A stretch of DNA of 64,000 nt from Catellatospora methionotrophica (GTDB lineage: Bacteria; Actinomycetota; Actinomycetes; Mycobacteriales; Micromonosporaceae), in contig NZ_JAAOTJ010000019.1 of NCBI RefSeq assembly GCF_011297335.1, positions 62,001 through 126,000 on the forward strand. Direction: 5' to 3'. A program made the translations under genes and the position numbers. Numbering within the stretch: the first letter of the stretch is position 1; each line of letters begins with the position of its first letter. Below, one piece after another: positions 17,711 to 27,225 of the stretch. The notes under the pieces were generated by a model that was given only the letters and a program-made list of their open reading frames with translations, had not been told where the DNA came from and searched no databases.

Positions 17711-18430
17711 TCACCAGGGCAGGGCGGTGTCGGGCAGCAGGTCGAGCAGGTAGGCCCCGGCGAGTACGGAGCCGACGGTCCAGAGCAGGAAGACGAACAC
17801 CCAGAACCCGCCCGGCAGCCGCGTGATCCCCGCGAGCTGGTCTGGGTCGGAGCGCATGCCGCTGCCCCGCCGCCGGTGCAGCTGCACCTCCACCACCGGC
17901 CGCACCCCACCGACGAGCAGGAACCACACCCCGGTGTACGCGAACAGCGCCTGCCACGGCGCACTCGCGTACCAGGACACGGCGAACACCGCCGCACCCG
18001 TGGCCAGGATCAGCAGCAGCCCGTAGAAGTTGCGGATCATGACGAGGATCGGGACCAGCAGCAGGATCGTCAGCCACAGCAGCAGCCGGATGTGCCCCCG
18101 GTCGAGCAGCGCCGCACCGCCGATGCCGAGCAGCGACGGGGTCGCGTACCCGGCGAGCAGGGTGACGGCCATGCCGAGCCCGGTCGGCTTGCCCTTCATG
18201 ATGGTCAGCCCCGACGTGTCCGAGTGCAGCCGGATGCCGCGCAGCCGCCGCCCGGTCAGCACCGCCGCGGCCGCGTGCCCGCCCTCGTGCGCGATCGTGA
18301 TGGCGTTGCGCACCACCCGCCAGGACGTGTTCACGCCGACCAGCGCCAGCGCGATCAGCGCCGCCCCGGCCACGACCCCGAACGGGGGCTGCGCCTGCGC
18401 ACCGAGAATGTCACCGAGGGGGATCGACAT
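17711..18430 (-). CDS. M50-type membrane metallopeptidase
   Basis: 239 aa, mostly hydrophobic with about six membrane segments. HEGGH at residues 48-52 inside the second hydrophobic segment is the zinc-binding HExxH motif of site-2-protease-like enzymes. The downstream GLTIMKGKPTGLGMAVTLLAGYATP segment holds the conserved YATP-like turn of the M50B group. It probably cleaves a protein within the membrane; the target is unknown. Start ATG 18430. It stands alone between hairpin B1 and the reductase gene. A second HExxH-independent metal ligand was not identified with certainty. Confidence 0.85.
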   Translation of the reverse strand: MSIPLGDILGAQAQPPFGVVAGAALIALALVGVNTSWRVVRNAITIAHEGGHAAAAVLTGRRLRGIRLHSDTSGLTIMKGKPTGLGMAVTLLAGYATPSLLGIGGAALLDRGHIRLLLWLTILLLVPILVMIRNFYGLLLILATGAAVFAVSWYASAPWQALFAYTGVWFLLVGGVRPVVEVQLHRRRGSGMRSDPDQLAGITRLPGGFWVFVFLLWTVGSVLAGAYLLDLLPDTALPW

Positions 18431-18478
18431 CAGCGCACCCTACCCGCGCTCCCCCACCCATCCCACCCCACCCAGGCG

Positions 18479-19285
18479 TCAGGCCAGGATCTCGGTGGCG
18501 CCGCGGAGGCGGGTACGGAGGACGGACTCGGCGAGGGTGGTGTCGAGGCGTACCTCGGCCGGGGAGATGATGCCGCGGTCGATGGCGCTGCCGGACGCGA
18601 CCCGGTCGGCGGGGATGCCGTGGCGGGACGCGATCAGCACGCCGAGCGCGTGGCGGGTGATGGCCTCCGGGCCGGCGACGTGGATGACGCCACGATGGTC
18701 GCCCTCGGCTAGTTCGAGCAGGGCGGCGGCGAGGTCGTCGACGGCGACCGGGTGGCGGATGTGGTCGGTGAACAGCACGCCGTCCACGCGCCCGGCCGCC
18801 ATGTCGAGCGCGAGCTGGTGCTGCTTGGCGTTGTCGTCGCCGATGATCAGCGAGGTGCGCACGACGGCCGCGTCGGGGTGCACCGCGAGCACCGCCGTCT
18901 CCGCCGCCGCCTTGGCCGCACCGTACGGGTAGACAGGCTCGGGCAGGTCGGCCTCGGTGTAGGGCGCGGGGCGGCCGGTGAAGACCGCGTCGGAGGAGAC
19001 GTGGACCAGCCGCGCTCCGGTGCGCGCCGCGGCGGCGGCGACCCAGGCGGCCCCCAGCGCGGTGACCGCCCAATCCGACTGCGCGTAGCTGGTGTGCACC
19101 ACCGTGTCGGGTCGCAGCTCGTCGAGCAGCCGGTCGACGGCCGCCCGGTCCCGGACGTCGAGCGGCACCAGCCCCTCCACGCGGGTGGAGTGGCTGGTGC
19201 CGGTCACGTCGTGCCCCGCCGCACGGGCGAGGCCCACCAGACGGCCACCGGTGTATCCCGAACCGCCGGTGACCAGGAGACGCAC
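18479..19285 (-). CDS. RmlD-like NAD(P)-dependent sugar reductase/epimerase
   Basis: 268 aa. [16 protein letters not shown] is the dinucleotide-binding loop and VHVSSDAVFTG is the Ser strand. YPYGAAKAAAE is the Tyr-xxx-Lys catalytic pair of extended short-chain reductases, as in dTDP-4-dehydrorhamnose reductase. The GTG start at 19285 shares one base with the TAG of aspS (TAGTG), showing tight coupling downstream of aspS. The exact sugar substrate is uncertain, as no other rhamnose genes are nearby. Confidence 0.85.
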   Translation of the reverse strand: MRLLVTGGSGYTGGRLVGLARAAGHDVTGTSHSTRVEGLVPLDVRDRAAVDRLLDELRPDTVVHTSYAQSDWAVTALGAAWVAAAAARTGARLVHVSSDAVFTGRPAPYTEADLPEPVYPYGAAKAAAETAVLAVHPDAAVVRTSLIIGDDNAKQHQLALDMAAGRVDGVLFTDHIRHPVAVDDLAAALLELAEGDHRGVIHVAGPEAITRHALGVLIASRHGIPADRVASGSAIDRGIISPAEVRLDTTLAESVLRTRLRGATEILA

Positions 19286-21072
19286 TACTTCGCGGCGACC
19301 TTGGCCTTGGCCGCGTCCTCGCCCGGCGCCTTCGGCTTGCCGTCGACGCCCGCCTCCAGGCGCTGCTGCGCCGTGATCGGGGTCGGCGCGCCGGTCAGCG
19401 GGTCGAAGCCGCCGCCCGACTTCGGGAACGCGATGACGTCGCGGATCGAGTCCACCCCGGCCAGCAGCATGCAGACCCGGTCCCAGCCCAGCGCGATGCC
19501 GCCGTGCGGCGGCGGGCCGTACGCGAACGCGTCGAGCAGGAAGCCGAACTTGTCCTTGGCCTCCTCGTCGGTGATGCCGAGCAGAGTGAACACGCGCTTC
19601 TGCACGTCGCCGCGGTGGATACGGATCGAGCCGCCGCCGATCTCGTTGCCGTTGCAGACGATGTCGTACGCGTACGCCAGCGCCTTGTCCGGGGCGGTCT
19701 CGAAGTTGTCGATCCAGTCCTCGTTCGGCGAGGTGAACGGGTGGTGCACCGCGGTCCACGCGTTCTCGGCGACACCGTCGACCTCGACCGGCTCGAACAT
19801 CGGCGCGTCGACGACCCAGCAGAACGCCCAGGCCGACTCGTCGACCAGGCCCGCCCGCTTGGCGATCTCGATCCGGGCCGCGCCGAGCAGCTCCTGCGCG
19901 TGGCGGCGGGTCCCTGCGGCGAAGAACACGGCGTCGCCGGGCTTCGCGCCGACGGCGTCGGCGAGCCCGGCCAGGTGCGCCTCGGACAGGTTCTTGGCGA
20001 CGGGGCCGCGGGCCTCGCCGGTCTCCGCGTCGAGCACCACGTAGGCCAGGCCGCGGGCGCCGCGCGCCTTGGCCCAGTCCTGCCAGCCGTCGAGCTCCTT
20101 GCGGGTCTGCGACGCGCCGCCGGGCATGACCACCGCGCCGGTGTACTCGGCCTGGAACACCCGGAACTCGGTGCCCTCGAAGTAGCCGGTCAGCTCGGTC
20201 AGCTCGACCTGGTAGCGCAGGTCGGGCTTGTCGGAGCCGTAGCGGTTCATCGCGTCGTGGTAGGTGATGCGCGGGATCGGCGTCGGGATCTCGTAACCGG
20301 CCAGCTCGCGCCACAGCGAGCCGACGATCTCCTCGCCGAGCTCGATGACGTCGTCCTGGGTCACGAACGACATCTCGATGTCGAGCTGGGTGAACTCGGG
20401 CTGCCGGTCGGCCCGGAAGTCCTCGTCGCGGTAGCAGCGCGCGATCTGGTAGTAGCGCTCCATGCCGGCCACCATCAGCAGCTGCTTGAACAGCTGCGGG
20501 GACTGCGGCAGCGCGTACCACGCGCCGGGCTGCAGCCGGACCGGGACCAGGAAGTCACGCGCGCCCTCGGGCGTGGACCGGGTCAGCGTCGGGGTCTCGA
20601 TCTCCAGGAAGTCACGCGCGCCCAGCACCTCGCGGGCGATCGCGTTGGCCCGCGAGCGCAGCCGGATCGCCTTGGCCTGGTTGGCCCGGCGCAGGTCCAG
20701 GTAGCGGTGGCGCAGGCGCGCCTCCTCGCCGACGGTGACGTGCTCGTCGATCGGGAACGGCAGCGGCGCGGCCTCCGACAGCACGGTCAGGTCGGTGACG
20801 GTGACCTCGATCGCGCCGGTCGGCAGTTCGGGGTTCTCGTTGCCCTCGGGCCGCGTGCCCACGGTGCCGGTGACCTTGACGCAGTACTCGTTGCGCAGCG
20901 CGTGCGCCTGCGCCTCGTCGCGGAACACGATCTGCACGATGCCGGAGGCGTCGCGCAGGTCGATGAAGGTCACTCCGCCGTGATCACGTCGCCGGGCCAC
21001 CCAGCCGGCGAGGGTGACGCTCTGGCCGGCGTGCTCGGCACGCAGACTGCCAGCGGTGTGGGTACGGATCAC
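19285..21072 (-). CDS. aspS: Aspartyl-tRNA synthetase
   Basis: 595 aa from GTG 21072, with GAGGAGAG about 6 bases upstream; the family begins [16 protein letters not shown], so the longer ATG 21099 reading is rejected. The layout is an OB-fold anticodon domain ([18 protein letters not shown]), a class II core with motif 2 ([18 protein letters not shown]), the bacterial GAD insertion, and motif 3 ([15 protein letters not shown]). It charges tRNA-Asp. The tail after [14 protein letters not shown] is Ala/Lys-rich. It is co-transcribed with the downstream reductase. Confidence 0.97.
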   Translation of the reverse strand: MIRTHTAGSLRAEHAGQSVTLAGWVARRRDHGGVTFIDLRDASGIVQIVFRDEAQAHALRNEYCVKVTGTVGTRPEGNENPELPTGAIEVTVTDLTVLSEAAPLPFPIDEHVTVGEEARLRHRYLDLRRANQAKAIRLRSRANAIAREVLGARDFLEIETPTLTRSTPEGARDFLVPVRLQPGAWYALPQSPQLFKQLLMVAGMERYYQIARCYRDEDFRADRQPEFTQLDIEMSFVTQDDVIELGEEIVGSLWRELAGYEIPTPIPRITYHDAMNRYGSDKPDLRYQVELTELTGYFEGTEFRVFQAEYTGAVVMPGGASQTRKELDGWQDWAKARGARGLAYVVLDAETGEARGPVAKNLSEAHLAGLADAVGAKPGDAVFFAAGTRRHAQELLGAARIEIAKRAGLVDESAWAFCWVVDAPMFEPVEVDGVAENAWTAVHHPFTSPNEDWIDNFETAPDKALAYAYDIVCNGNEIGGGSIRIHRGDVQKRVFTLLGITDEEAKDKFGFLLDAFAYGPPPHGGIALGWDRVCMLLAGVDSIRDVIAFPKSGGGFDPLTGAPTPITAQQRLEAGVDGKPKAPGEDAAKAKVAAK

Positions 21073-21334
21073 GATGCTCTCCTCGGACTGCGGAAACACG
21101 CCGCGGAACGCGGTGCGGCGCCAGAGGTCATTCTCGCATGTGCCCCGGTGCGCCCCGCCGTGAGCGCGGCCTACCTGAAATCCGCCTCAAACTCCGCCCA
21201 AGAAGCCCTTAGCGAGCTTTGTCCGGGACCCGGGTGATCCGAGGCTCGTTCACATGACGTCCGCGCTGCGCGCCCCCTGCCCGCGTGCCGGCTCTCACCC
21301 GGCACGGCGCGGGGGCCGCGGTGTGGCGCCCGCC

Positions 21335-21925
21335 TCATTCGACGTTGGTCACCTGGGAGAACGGACGGCCCTCCCACCAGATCGCGTCCACGACGATCTG
21401 GTCGGAGGCGCGGTGGAACTGCACCACCACCCGCTCCGGGTCCGGCTGGGAGGTCGCGAGCTGGTAGTCGCCGCGCGGGGTGGCCGAGACCAGGTACACC
21501 CGCTCGTGGGCCATCCGGATGACCGCCGTCCCGCCCGCGGTCGGGAAGCTGCGCAGGTAGGACCGCGAACCGTCGGACTCGGTGAACACCTGCCAGCCGT
21601 CGACCGTCATGGCCGGTGACGGCTGCGGCCGGGCTGCCGGCGACGGCGACGTCCTCGGCCTGGTGGGCGAGGTGAGCGGGTCCGGAGCCACCGGTGACGC
21701 CGACGGCACGGGCGCGGGCCCCACCGTCGGCACCGGACGCGAGGGGGTCGCCACCGGCGCGGGCGGCGGCAGGGCCTCCACGCGCAGCGGCACCGGCTCG
21801 GGCACGGCGGTGGCCAGCACCGGGCCCAGGCCCACCCAGACCACGGCCGCCGCCGCGGCGGTGACCGCGGCCCAGCCGCCGACATACGCCGCAGTCCTTG
21901 CCGCAAACGGCCACCCCGAACCCAT
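21335..21925 (-). CDS. Single-pass membrane protein of unknown function
   Basis: 196 aa. One membrane segment spans about 12-38. A Pro/Ala/Ser-rich linker (about 48-105) follows, then a compact C-terminal region of about 90 aa starting MTVDGWQVFTESDGSRSYLR. I recognise no family. The start ATG 21925 lies 35 bases from the divergent response-regulator start, so the two may share regulation. The composition suggests an extracytoplasmic domain held off the membrane by a flexible linker. The region 21073-21334 holds only the aspS leader and nothing else I can identify. Confidence 0.75.
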   Translation of the reverse strand: MGSGWPFAARTAAYVGGWAAVTAAAAAVVWVGLGPVLATAVPEPVPLRVEALPPPAPVATPSRPVPTVGPAPVPSASPVAPDPLTSPTRPRTSPSPAARPQPSPAMTVDGWQVFTESDGSRSYLRSFPTAGGTAVIRMAHERVYLVSATPRGDYQLATSQPDPERVVVQFHRASDQIVVDAIWWEGRPFSQVTNVE

Positions 21926-21960
21926 CCCGCTATCTAACAGCTTCCGATACGGTGCCAGCC

Positions 21961-22656
21961 ATGCCCCTCGTACTCGTCGTGGAGGACGACCCCGCCATTC
22001 GCGACGCGCTCGGCAACGCCCTGACCGTCGCCGGATACGCCGTGCAGACGGTCGGCACCGCGTTGCAAGGACTGAAGTCCCTCACCAGCGAACGCAGCGA
22101 GCGGCCCGACCTGGTCATCCTCGACCTCGGACTGCCCGATCTGGACGGTGCCGACGCGCTGCGCATGATGCGCGCCGTCAGTGACGTGCCGGTGATCGTC
22201 GCGACCGCGCGCCGCGGCGAGCACGACGCGATCCGGCTGCTCAACTCCGGCGCCGACGACTACATGACCAAACCGTTCTCCGCCGCGCACGTGACCGCCC
22301 GGGTCGCCGCGGTGCTGCGCCGGGCCCAGCCACGCGGCGAGTCCGCCGACACGGTCGTCGAGATCGGGCCCCTGCGCATGGACGAGAGCACGCGCGCCGT
22401 CACCCTCGACGGCACCCCGCTGACCCTGACCCGCAAGGAGTACGACGTGCTGGCCTACCTCGCCGCCCGGGTCGGCCGCGTGGTGACCCGGCGTGAGCTG
22501 TTCACCGAGGTGTGGCAGCAGCCGTTCGTCGGCGCCGACCAGACACTCGACGTGCACCTGTCCTGGCTGCGGCGCAAGCTCGGCGAGACCGCGGCGCAGC
22601 CGCGCATGCTGCGTACCATCCGGGGGGTCGGTGTGATGCTGGTGCCGCCGTCATGA
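21961..22656 (+). CDS. OmpR-family response regulator
   Basis: 231 aa. The receiver domain (1-120) has the acidic pair E8/D9/D10, the phospho-acceptor D55 (VILDLGLPD), T82 and K104 (MTKPF). The winged-helix output domain (about 135-230) has the TLTRKEYDVLAYLA and TLDVHLSWLRRKLG signatures. ATG 21961 starts the receiver; upstream codons are out of family. SERSER near residue 43 has the same flavour as repeat F. Its TGA overlaps the kinase ATG (ATGA), so the pair forms an operon. The stimulus is unknown. Confidence 0.95.
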   Translation: MPLVLVVEDDPAIRDALGNALTVAGYAVQTVGTALQGLKSLTSERSERPDLVILDLGLPDLDGADALRMMRAVSDVPVIVATARRGEHDAIRLLNSGADDYMTKPFSAAHVTARVAAVLRRAQPRGESADTVVEIGPLRMDESTRAVTLDGTPLTLTRKEYDVLAYLAARVGRVVTRRELFTEVWQQPFVGADQTLDVHLSWLRRKLGETAAQPRMLRTIRGVGVMLVPPS

Positions 22657-23978
22657 GGGCGACCCTGGCCCGTGGCGCGCTCGCCGTGACCTCGATGGTG
22701 GCGCTGGCCTTCCTGGTGCCGCTCGCGCTGGTCACCAAGCAGATCGCCGAGGACCGGGCGCTGCTCGACGCGCGCCAGCAGGCCGCCGCGGTCGTCACCG
22801 CGCTGGCCGCGTCGACCGATCCGGCGGTGCTCAGCCGGGCCATGGCGACCACCGCCGACGGGCCGCGCCAGCGACTGGCCGTACACCTGCCGACCGGGGT
22901 GTCGCTGGGCGCGAGCCGGGCCGAGACGGCCGACATCACACTGGCCGCCGACCGGGGCGGCTCGCTGACCGCGCCGGTCGAGGACGGCCTGGTGTACCTG
23001 CAGCCCGCCGCGCTCGACGGCGGCCGCAACGCGGTCGTCGAGGTGTTCGTGCCCGAGGCCGACCTGTCCCGGGGCGTGGCCACCGCCTGGTGGTCCATGG
23101 GCGCGCTGGCGGCCCTGCTGGTCGCCGTGTCGGTGGCGCTGGCCGACCGGCTCGGCTGGCGGGTGGTCGGCGCGACCCGGCAACTGGCCCGCGCCTCCCG
23201 CGCCGTCGGCTCCGGCGACCTGACCGTACGCGTCGATCCCGCCGGACCGCCCGACCTCGTCGAGGTCGGCGAAGCCTTCAACGCGATGGCCGACCGGCTC
23301 AACGCGGTCATCGACGCCGAACGCGAGCGCGCCGCCGACCTGTCGCATCGCCTGCGTACCCCGCTGACCGCGCTGCGCCTGGACACCGACGCGCTGCCAC
23401 CCGGCCCCGAGAGCGACCGCATGCGCCAGGCCGTCGAAGCCCTCGACGCCGAGATCGACGCGATCATCGCGGGCGCGCGCCGCACCGCCGCCGAACGCGC
23501 CGCCGAGGAGACCGACCTGGTGGACGTGGTGGCAGACCGGCTGGCGTTCTGGGCGGTGCTCGCCGAGGACCACGGCCGCCCCTGGCAGGTCGACGGCACC
23601 GATACCCCCGTCTGGCTGCCGGTGCCCCGCTCCGACGCCATCGGCGCGATCGACGCGCTGATCGGCAACATCTTCCGGCACACCCCGCACGGCACCGCGT
23701 TCCGCGTCAGCGTCACCCCCGAAGCCCTCGTCGTCGAGGACGGCGGCCCCGGCATCGCCGACGCCGACGCGGCCCTGCAACGCGGCGTCAGCGGCGGCGG
23801 CTCCACCGGCCTGGGCCTGGACATCGTCTGCCAGCTGGCCCGCCAGGCGGGCGGCAGCATCGCCGTCGATCGCGGCGACCTCGGCGGCGCCCGCGTGACC
23901 GTCACCCTGACCCCGCTGGCCCCCGCCGCCCCCGCCCACGCCGCCGCCATCCGCTTCCGCCGAGGCCAACAAGCCTGA
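22653..23978 (+). CDS. Membrane sensor histidine kinase
   Basis: 441 aa. Membrane segments at about 8-28 and 145-165 bracket an extracytoplasmic sensor of about 115 aa. A HAMP linker follows (RQLARASRAVGSGDLTVRV). H232 in the SHRLRTPLT box is the phosphorylated His. The ATP lid contains IGNIFRHTP, EDGGPGIAD and STGLGLDIVCQLA. The start is fixed by the ATGA overlap with the response regulator. This resembles cell-envelope kinases of the CseC/CutS type, but the signal is not deducible. Confidence 0.95.
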   Translation: MRATLARGALAVTSMVALAFLVPLALVTKQIAEDRALLDARQQAAAVVTALAASTDPAVLSRAMATTADGPRQRLAVHLPTGVSLGASRAETADITLAADRGGSLTAPVEDGLVYLQPAALDGGRNAVVEVFVPEADLSRGVATAWWSMGALAALLVAVSVALADRLGWRVVGATRQLARASRAVGSGDLTVRVDPAGPPDLVEVGEAFNAMADRLNAVIDAERERAADLSHRLRTPLTALRLDTDALPPGPESDRMRQAVEALDAEIDAIIAGARRTAAERAAEETDLVDVVADRLAFWAVLAEDHGRPWQVDGTDTPVWLPVPRSDAIGAIDALIGNIFRHTPHGTAFRVSVTPEALVVEDGGPGIADADAALQRGVSGGGSTGLGLDIVCQLARQAGGSIAVDRGDLGGARVTVTLTPLAPAAPAHAAAIRFRRGQQA

Positions 23979-24019
23979 CCCGGCCCCGCCGCGCCACGCG
24001 CCCGTGCCCGTGCCCGTGC

Positions 24020-24088
24020 CAAGATCACTGTTTCCGGTCAAAAAGTGCGGTTGGACCCCACCTTTTGGACCCGAAACGGCGATCTTTC
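24020..24088. repeat. Inverted repeat family A, copy 2 (degenerate)
   Basis: AAGATCACTGTTTCCGGTC (left) faces GACCCGAAACGGCGATCTT (right); the right arm is intact and the left has several changes. It lies 40 bases after the kinase stop and 40 bases before repeat B2. Confidence 0.7.
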
Positions 24089-24129
24089 TTCGCACCGACC
24101 ACCGGAGTCCGACTCCGACCCCGCCAGCG

Positions 24130-24194
24130 ATAGACGCTGGCCTATCTCGTCGAAAAAAGAGAGATCGAACTCGACGAGATAGGCCAGCGTCTAT
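24130..24194. repeat. Inverted repeat family B, copy 2
   Basis: Perfect 24-base arms (24130-24153, 24171-24194) and a 17-base centre ending GATCGAAC. Compared with copies 1 and 3 the arms differ at several positions (for example GCTGG for GTTGG, CGTCGA for GGATGA), but each change is matched on the other arm. It lies between the convergent kinase and NagZ-like genes. Confidence 0.95.
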
Positions 24195-24243
24195 TCAAAT
24201 CGGCGTCCCCGCGCACGCGTCCCCCGCACGCGCCCCCGATGCC

Positions 24244-25806
24244 TCAGTGTGTCGCGCCCGCCAGGGCTTCCGCGGCGGCCTGGCCGCAGACGGCGGCGGC
24301 GCCGTACGTCGTCAGGTGCAGCGCCCCCACGGGCTCCCCCGCGGCCACGCCCATCTCGACTACAACCGTCTCCGGCCGCGCCGCGACGACGGCCGCGATC
24401 AGGTGCGCCAGCCACGGGTGCCGGTGCGGGTCGCGGCACACCAGCACCGGCACCCGCCCCTGCGCCCCGCCGAGCACGTCGGCGACTGTCGCCCGCTCGT
24501 CCAGCCGCACCACGGTCGTATCGGGCCGCAGCGCCTTCAACGGCGCACCCACACCCCACGGCGTACGCGCCTCGATGGCCAGGTTCATCGCGACCCCGAA
24601 CTCGACCACGTGCGCGGGTCCGGCCAGCGGCAGCGTCCCCGCGCCGGTGACGCGCAGCGCCCGGCGGGCCGCGGCCAGCCCGATCTCGGGCCGGTCGGCG
24701 GCGTGCCAGCGGGCGGCGGCCGCGGCGCGCGAGCCTCGCTCGGCGGCGCTCTCGGCGGCGAACGCGGCGACCCGCGAGGCCGCCTCGGCCAGGCGCTCCT
24801 CGGGCAGTTCGCCGCTGACGACGGCGTCGACGATGCTGGTGCGCAGCAGTTCGACGACGGCCTCGTCGGCGCTCTCGCCGCCGACGCAGATGGCGTCCGC
24901 GCCGCCCGCGATGGCCAGCGCGGCCGCGCCGCCGAGGCCGTAGCGCTGGGCGACCGAGGCCATCTCGATGCCGTCGGTGACCACGAGGCCCTTGAAGCCG
25001 AGCTGTTCGCGCAGCAGGTCGATGAGCACCGACCGGCTCATGGTGGCGGGGCGCTCCGGGTCCAGCGCGGGCACCAGCAGGTGCGCGGTCATGATGGAGC
25101 GGACCCCGGCGTCGATCGCGGCGGTGAACGGCGGCAGTTCGACCTGGCCGAGCCGGGCGGCGTCGACCTCGATGACGGGCAGGCCGTGGTGGGAGTCGAC
25201 GCCGGTGTCGCCGTGGCCGGGGAAGTGCTTGGCGCAGGCGGCCACGCCGGTGGACTGCAGGCCCCGGATCCAGGCGGCGGTGTGCCGGGCGACCAGGTCG
25301 GGGGTGCCGCCGAAGGAGCGTACGCCGATGACCGGGTTGGCGGGGTTGTTGTTGACGTCCGCGGCGGGCGCGTAGTCCAGGGTGATCCCGGCCGCGGCGA
25401 GCTGCGCGCCGATGTCGGCGGCGACGGCCTCGGTGAGCGCGGGGTCGTCGACCGCGCCGAGGGCGTGGTTGCCGGGGCGGCGGCTGCCGTGCTCCACGTC
25501 GAGGCGGGTGACGTCGCCGGACTCCTCGTCGACGGCGATGATCACGTCGGGGTTCTCCGCGACCAGGGCCGCGGACAGCGCCGCGACCTGGTCGAGGTCG
25601 ATGATGTTGCGGGCGAACAGGACTACGCCGCCGAGCCCGTCGTTGAGGCGGCGGCGTAGCCAGTCCGGCGGGGCCGTGCCGACGAAGCCGGGTTGCAGCA
25701 CCGTGTCGGCCAGCCGGAGCAGACCACGATCGTGCAGGTGGGGCCGCTGTCCCGGCGCTGTGGTGGTGCCCAGCGCCGGGGACGTGCGGTGGTCTGTCGT
25801 GGTCAT
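24244..25806 (-). CDS. Family 3 glycoside hydrolase, NagZ-like beta-N-acetylglucosaminidase
   Basis: 520 aa. It probably removes GlcNAc from muropeptides or chito-oligosaccharides during wall recycling. The GH3 barrel occupies about 30-350. KHFPGHGD at 193-200 and the Asp-Ser-His dyad at 204-206 (acid/base) match NagZ, and the nucleophile is D278 in VVTDGIEM. There is no signal peptide, so it appears cytoplasmic. The C-terminal 170 aa form a second, weaker domain. The start is ATG 25806. An AT-rich palindromic motif (25845-25864) precedes it. Substrate preference is inferred from the catalytic dyad. Confidence 0.9.
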   Translation of the reverse strand: MTTTDHRTSPALGTTTAPGQRPHLHDRGLLRLADTVLQPGFVGTAPPDWLRRRLNDGLGGVVLFARNIIDLDQVAALSAALVAENPDVIIAVDEESGDVTRLDVEHGSRRPGNHALGAVDDPALTEAVAADIGAQLAAAGITLDYAPAADVNNNPANPVIGVRSFGGTPDLVARHTAAWIRGLQSTGVAACAKHFPGHGDTGVDSHHGLPVIEVDAARLGQVELPPFTAAIDAGVRSIMTAHLLVPALDPERPATMSRSVLIDLLREQLGFKGLVVTDGIEMASVAQRYGLGGAAALAIAGGADAICVGGESADEAVVELLRTSIVDAVVSGELPEERLAEAASRVAAFAAESAAERGSRAAAAARWHAADRPEIGLAAARRALRVTGAGTLPLAGPAHVVEFGVAMNLAIEARTPWGVGAPLKALRPDTTVVRLDERATVADVLGGAQGRVPVLVCRDPHRHPWLAHLIAAVVAARPETVVVEMGVAAGEPVGALHLTTYGAAAVCGQAAAEALAGATH

Positions 25807-25844
25807 GCGCGTACGGCCCCCGTTTCAGAGTCGAGGACCACACA

Positions 25845-25864
25845 CTATTACTTAAGTTTCCTAA
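25845..25864 (-). promoter_or_regulatory. AT-rich candidate operator upstream of the NagZ-like gene
   Basis: Minus strand TTAGGAAACTTAAGTAATAG, about 40-58 bases before the start, stands out in a region that is otherwise about 70% GC. It contains the palindrome ACTTAAGT and a TTAGGAAAC half-site typical of sugar-responsive repressor operators. It overlaps the hisS stop. The regulator is unknown. Confidence 0.4.
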
Positions 25865-27195
25865 TTAAAAGTCCCCTCCACCACCGGGATGAGATCCACC
25901 GCCGGAGGTGTCCAGTTTCCGGCCGACGCCTCGACCTGTTCGCCCGAACGGATGTCCTTCACGGTGTCCGCCGCGCCCTCGGCGCCGGGGAACCAGACGT
26001 ACGGGATACCGCGCCGGTCGGCGAACTTGATCTGCTTGCCGAACTTGGCCGCGCTCGGCGACACCTCGGTCGCGATGCCGCGCGCCCGCAGCTGCGCCGC
26101 GATCCGGTCGCACGAGCGCCGGTCCTCCTCAGCCGACACCGCGACCAGCACCGCGGTCGGCACCGAGCGGCTGGCCGACAGCGCGTTCTCGCCGAACAGC
26201 ACGCCCAGCAGGCGGCTGACGCCGATGGACAGCCCGACGCCCGGGAAGCGGTCGTTGCCGGAGCTGGCCAGGTTGTCGTAGCGCCCGCCGGAGCAGACCG
26301 AGCCGTAGCGCTCCAGCCCGGCCAGCTGCGTCTCGTAGACGGTGCCGGTGTAGTAGTCCAGCCCCCGCGCGATCTTCAGCTCGGCCCGGCACAGGCCCGG
26401 CGAGTGCGCCCCGGCCGCCTCCACGACGGCGGCCAGCTCGGCCAGTCCCTCGTCGAGCAGCGGGTCGCTGACGCCGAGCTTGCGTACGTCGTCGACGAAC
26501 GAGCCGTCGTCGGCCGAGATCTCGGCCAGCCCCAGCACGAGCCGAGCCTGCGAGTCGGTCACGCCGAGCGGGCTCAGTTCGGCCGTCACTCCCGCGGGGC
26601 CGATCTTGTCGAGCTTGTCCACGACCCGCATGACAGCCTCCGGGTCCACCAGGTCCAGGCCCTGGTAGAAGCCCTGCAGCACCTTGCGGTTGTTGACCAG
26701 GACGGTCGGCTTCGGGATCGGCAGCCCGGCGAGCGCGTCGCCGATGACCAGCGGCAGCTCGGCCTCGTAGTGCGCCGGCAGCGTGTCGCGGTCCACGATG
26801 TCGATGTCGGCCTGCGTGAACTCGCGGTAGCGGCCGACCTGCGGCCGCTCGCCCCGCCACGCCTTCTGGATCTGGTAGCGCCGGAACGGGAAGTGCAGCT
26901 TGCCGGCGTTCTCCAGCACGAAGCGGGCGAACGGCACGGTCAGGTCGAAGTGCAGGCCGAGGCTCGCGTCGGAGGAGTCGGTGCTGTCGGCCTGCAACCG
27001 CCGCAGCACGTACACCTCCTTGGAGGTCTCGCCCTTGCGCAGCAGCTGGTCGAGCGGCTCGACGGCGCGCGTCTCCAGTGACGCGAAGCCGTACAGCTCG
27101 AAGGTGCGCCGGATGTGGTCGAGGAAGCGCTGCTCGATGATGCGCTGCGCGGGCAGCCATTCGGGGAAGCCGGACAGCGGCGTGGGCTTGCTCAT
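25861..27195 (-). CDS. hisS: Histidyl-tRNA synthetase
   Basis: 444 aa. It charges tRNA-His. The class II core starts GFPEWLPAQRIIEQRFLDH; motif 2 is FRRYQIQKAWRGERPQVGRYREF. ARGLDYYTGTVYE and CSGGRYDNL are the histidine-specific motifs, and motif 3 is GVGLSIGVSRL. A C-terminal anticodon-binding domain starts near VPTAVLVAVSAEED. This is the longer insertion-bearing type (DSSDASLGLHFDLTVP) often seen in actinobacteria. GGAG lies 8 bases before ATG 27195. It is downstream of the metallo-hydrolase gene. Confidence 0.97.
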   Translation of the reverse strand: MSKPTPLSGFPEWLPAQRIIEQRFLDHIRRTFELYGFASLETRAVEPLDQLLRKGETSKEVYVLRRLQADSTDSSDASLGLHFDLTVPFARFVLENAGKLHFPFRRYQIQKAWRGERPQVGRYREFTQADIDIVDRDTLPAHYEAELPLVIGDALAGLPIPKPTVLVNNRKVLQGFYQGLDLVDPEAVMRVVDKLDKIGPAGVTAELSPLGVTDSQARLVLGLAEISADDGSFVDDVRKLGVSDPLLDEGLAELAAVVEAAGAHSPGLCRAELKIARGLDYYTGTVYETQLAGLERYGSVCSGGRYDNLASSGNDRFPGVGLSIGVSRLLGVLFGENALSASRSVPTAVLVAVSAEEDRRSCDRIAAQLRARGIATEVSPSAAKFGKQIKFADRRGIPYVWFPGAEGAADTVKDIRSGEQVEASAGNWTPPAVDLIPVVEGTFN

Positions 27196-27225
27196 GGGGT
27201 CACTCCAGGAAGGAAGAAGTCTGAA

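Noticed and set aside
18479-20521. A 680-codon protein spanning aspS and the reductase
   Set aside because: The aspS portion is the wrong frame; a TAGTG overlap marks the true reductase start at 19285.
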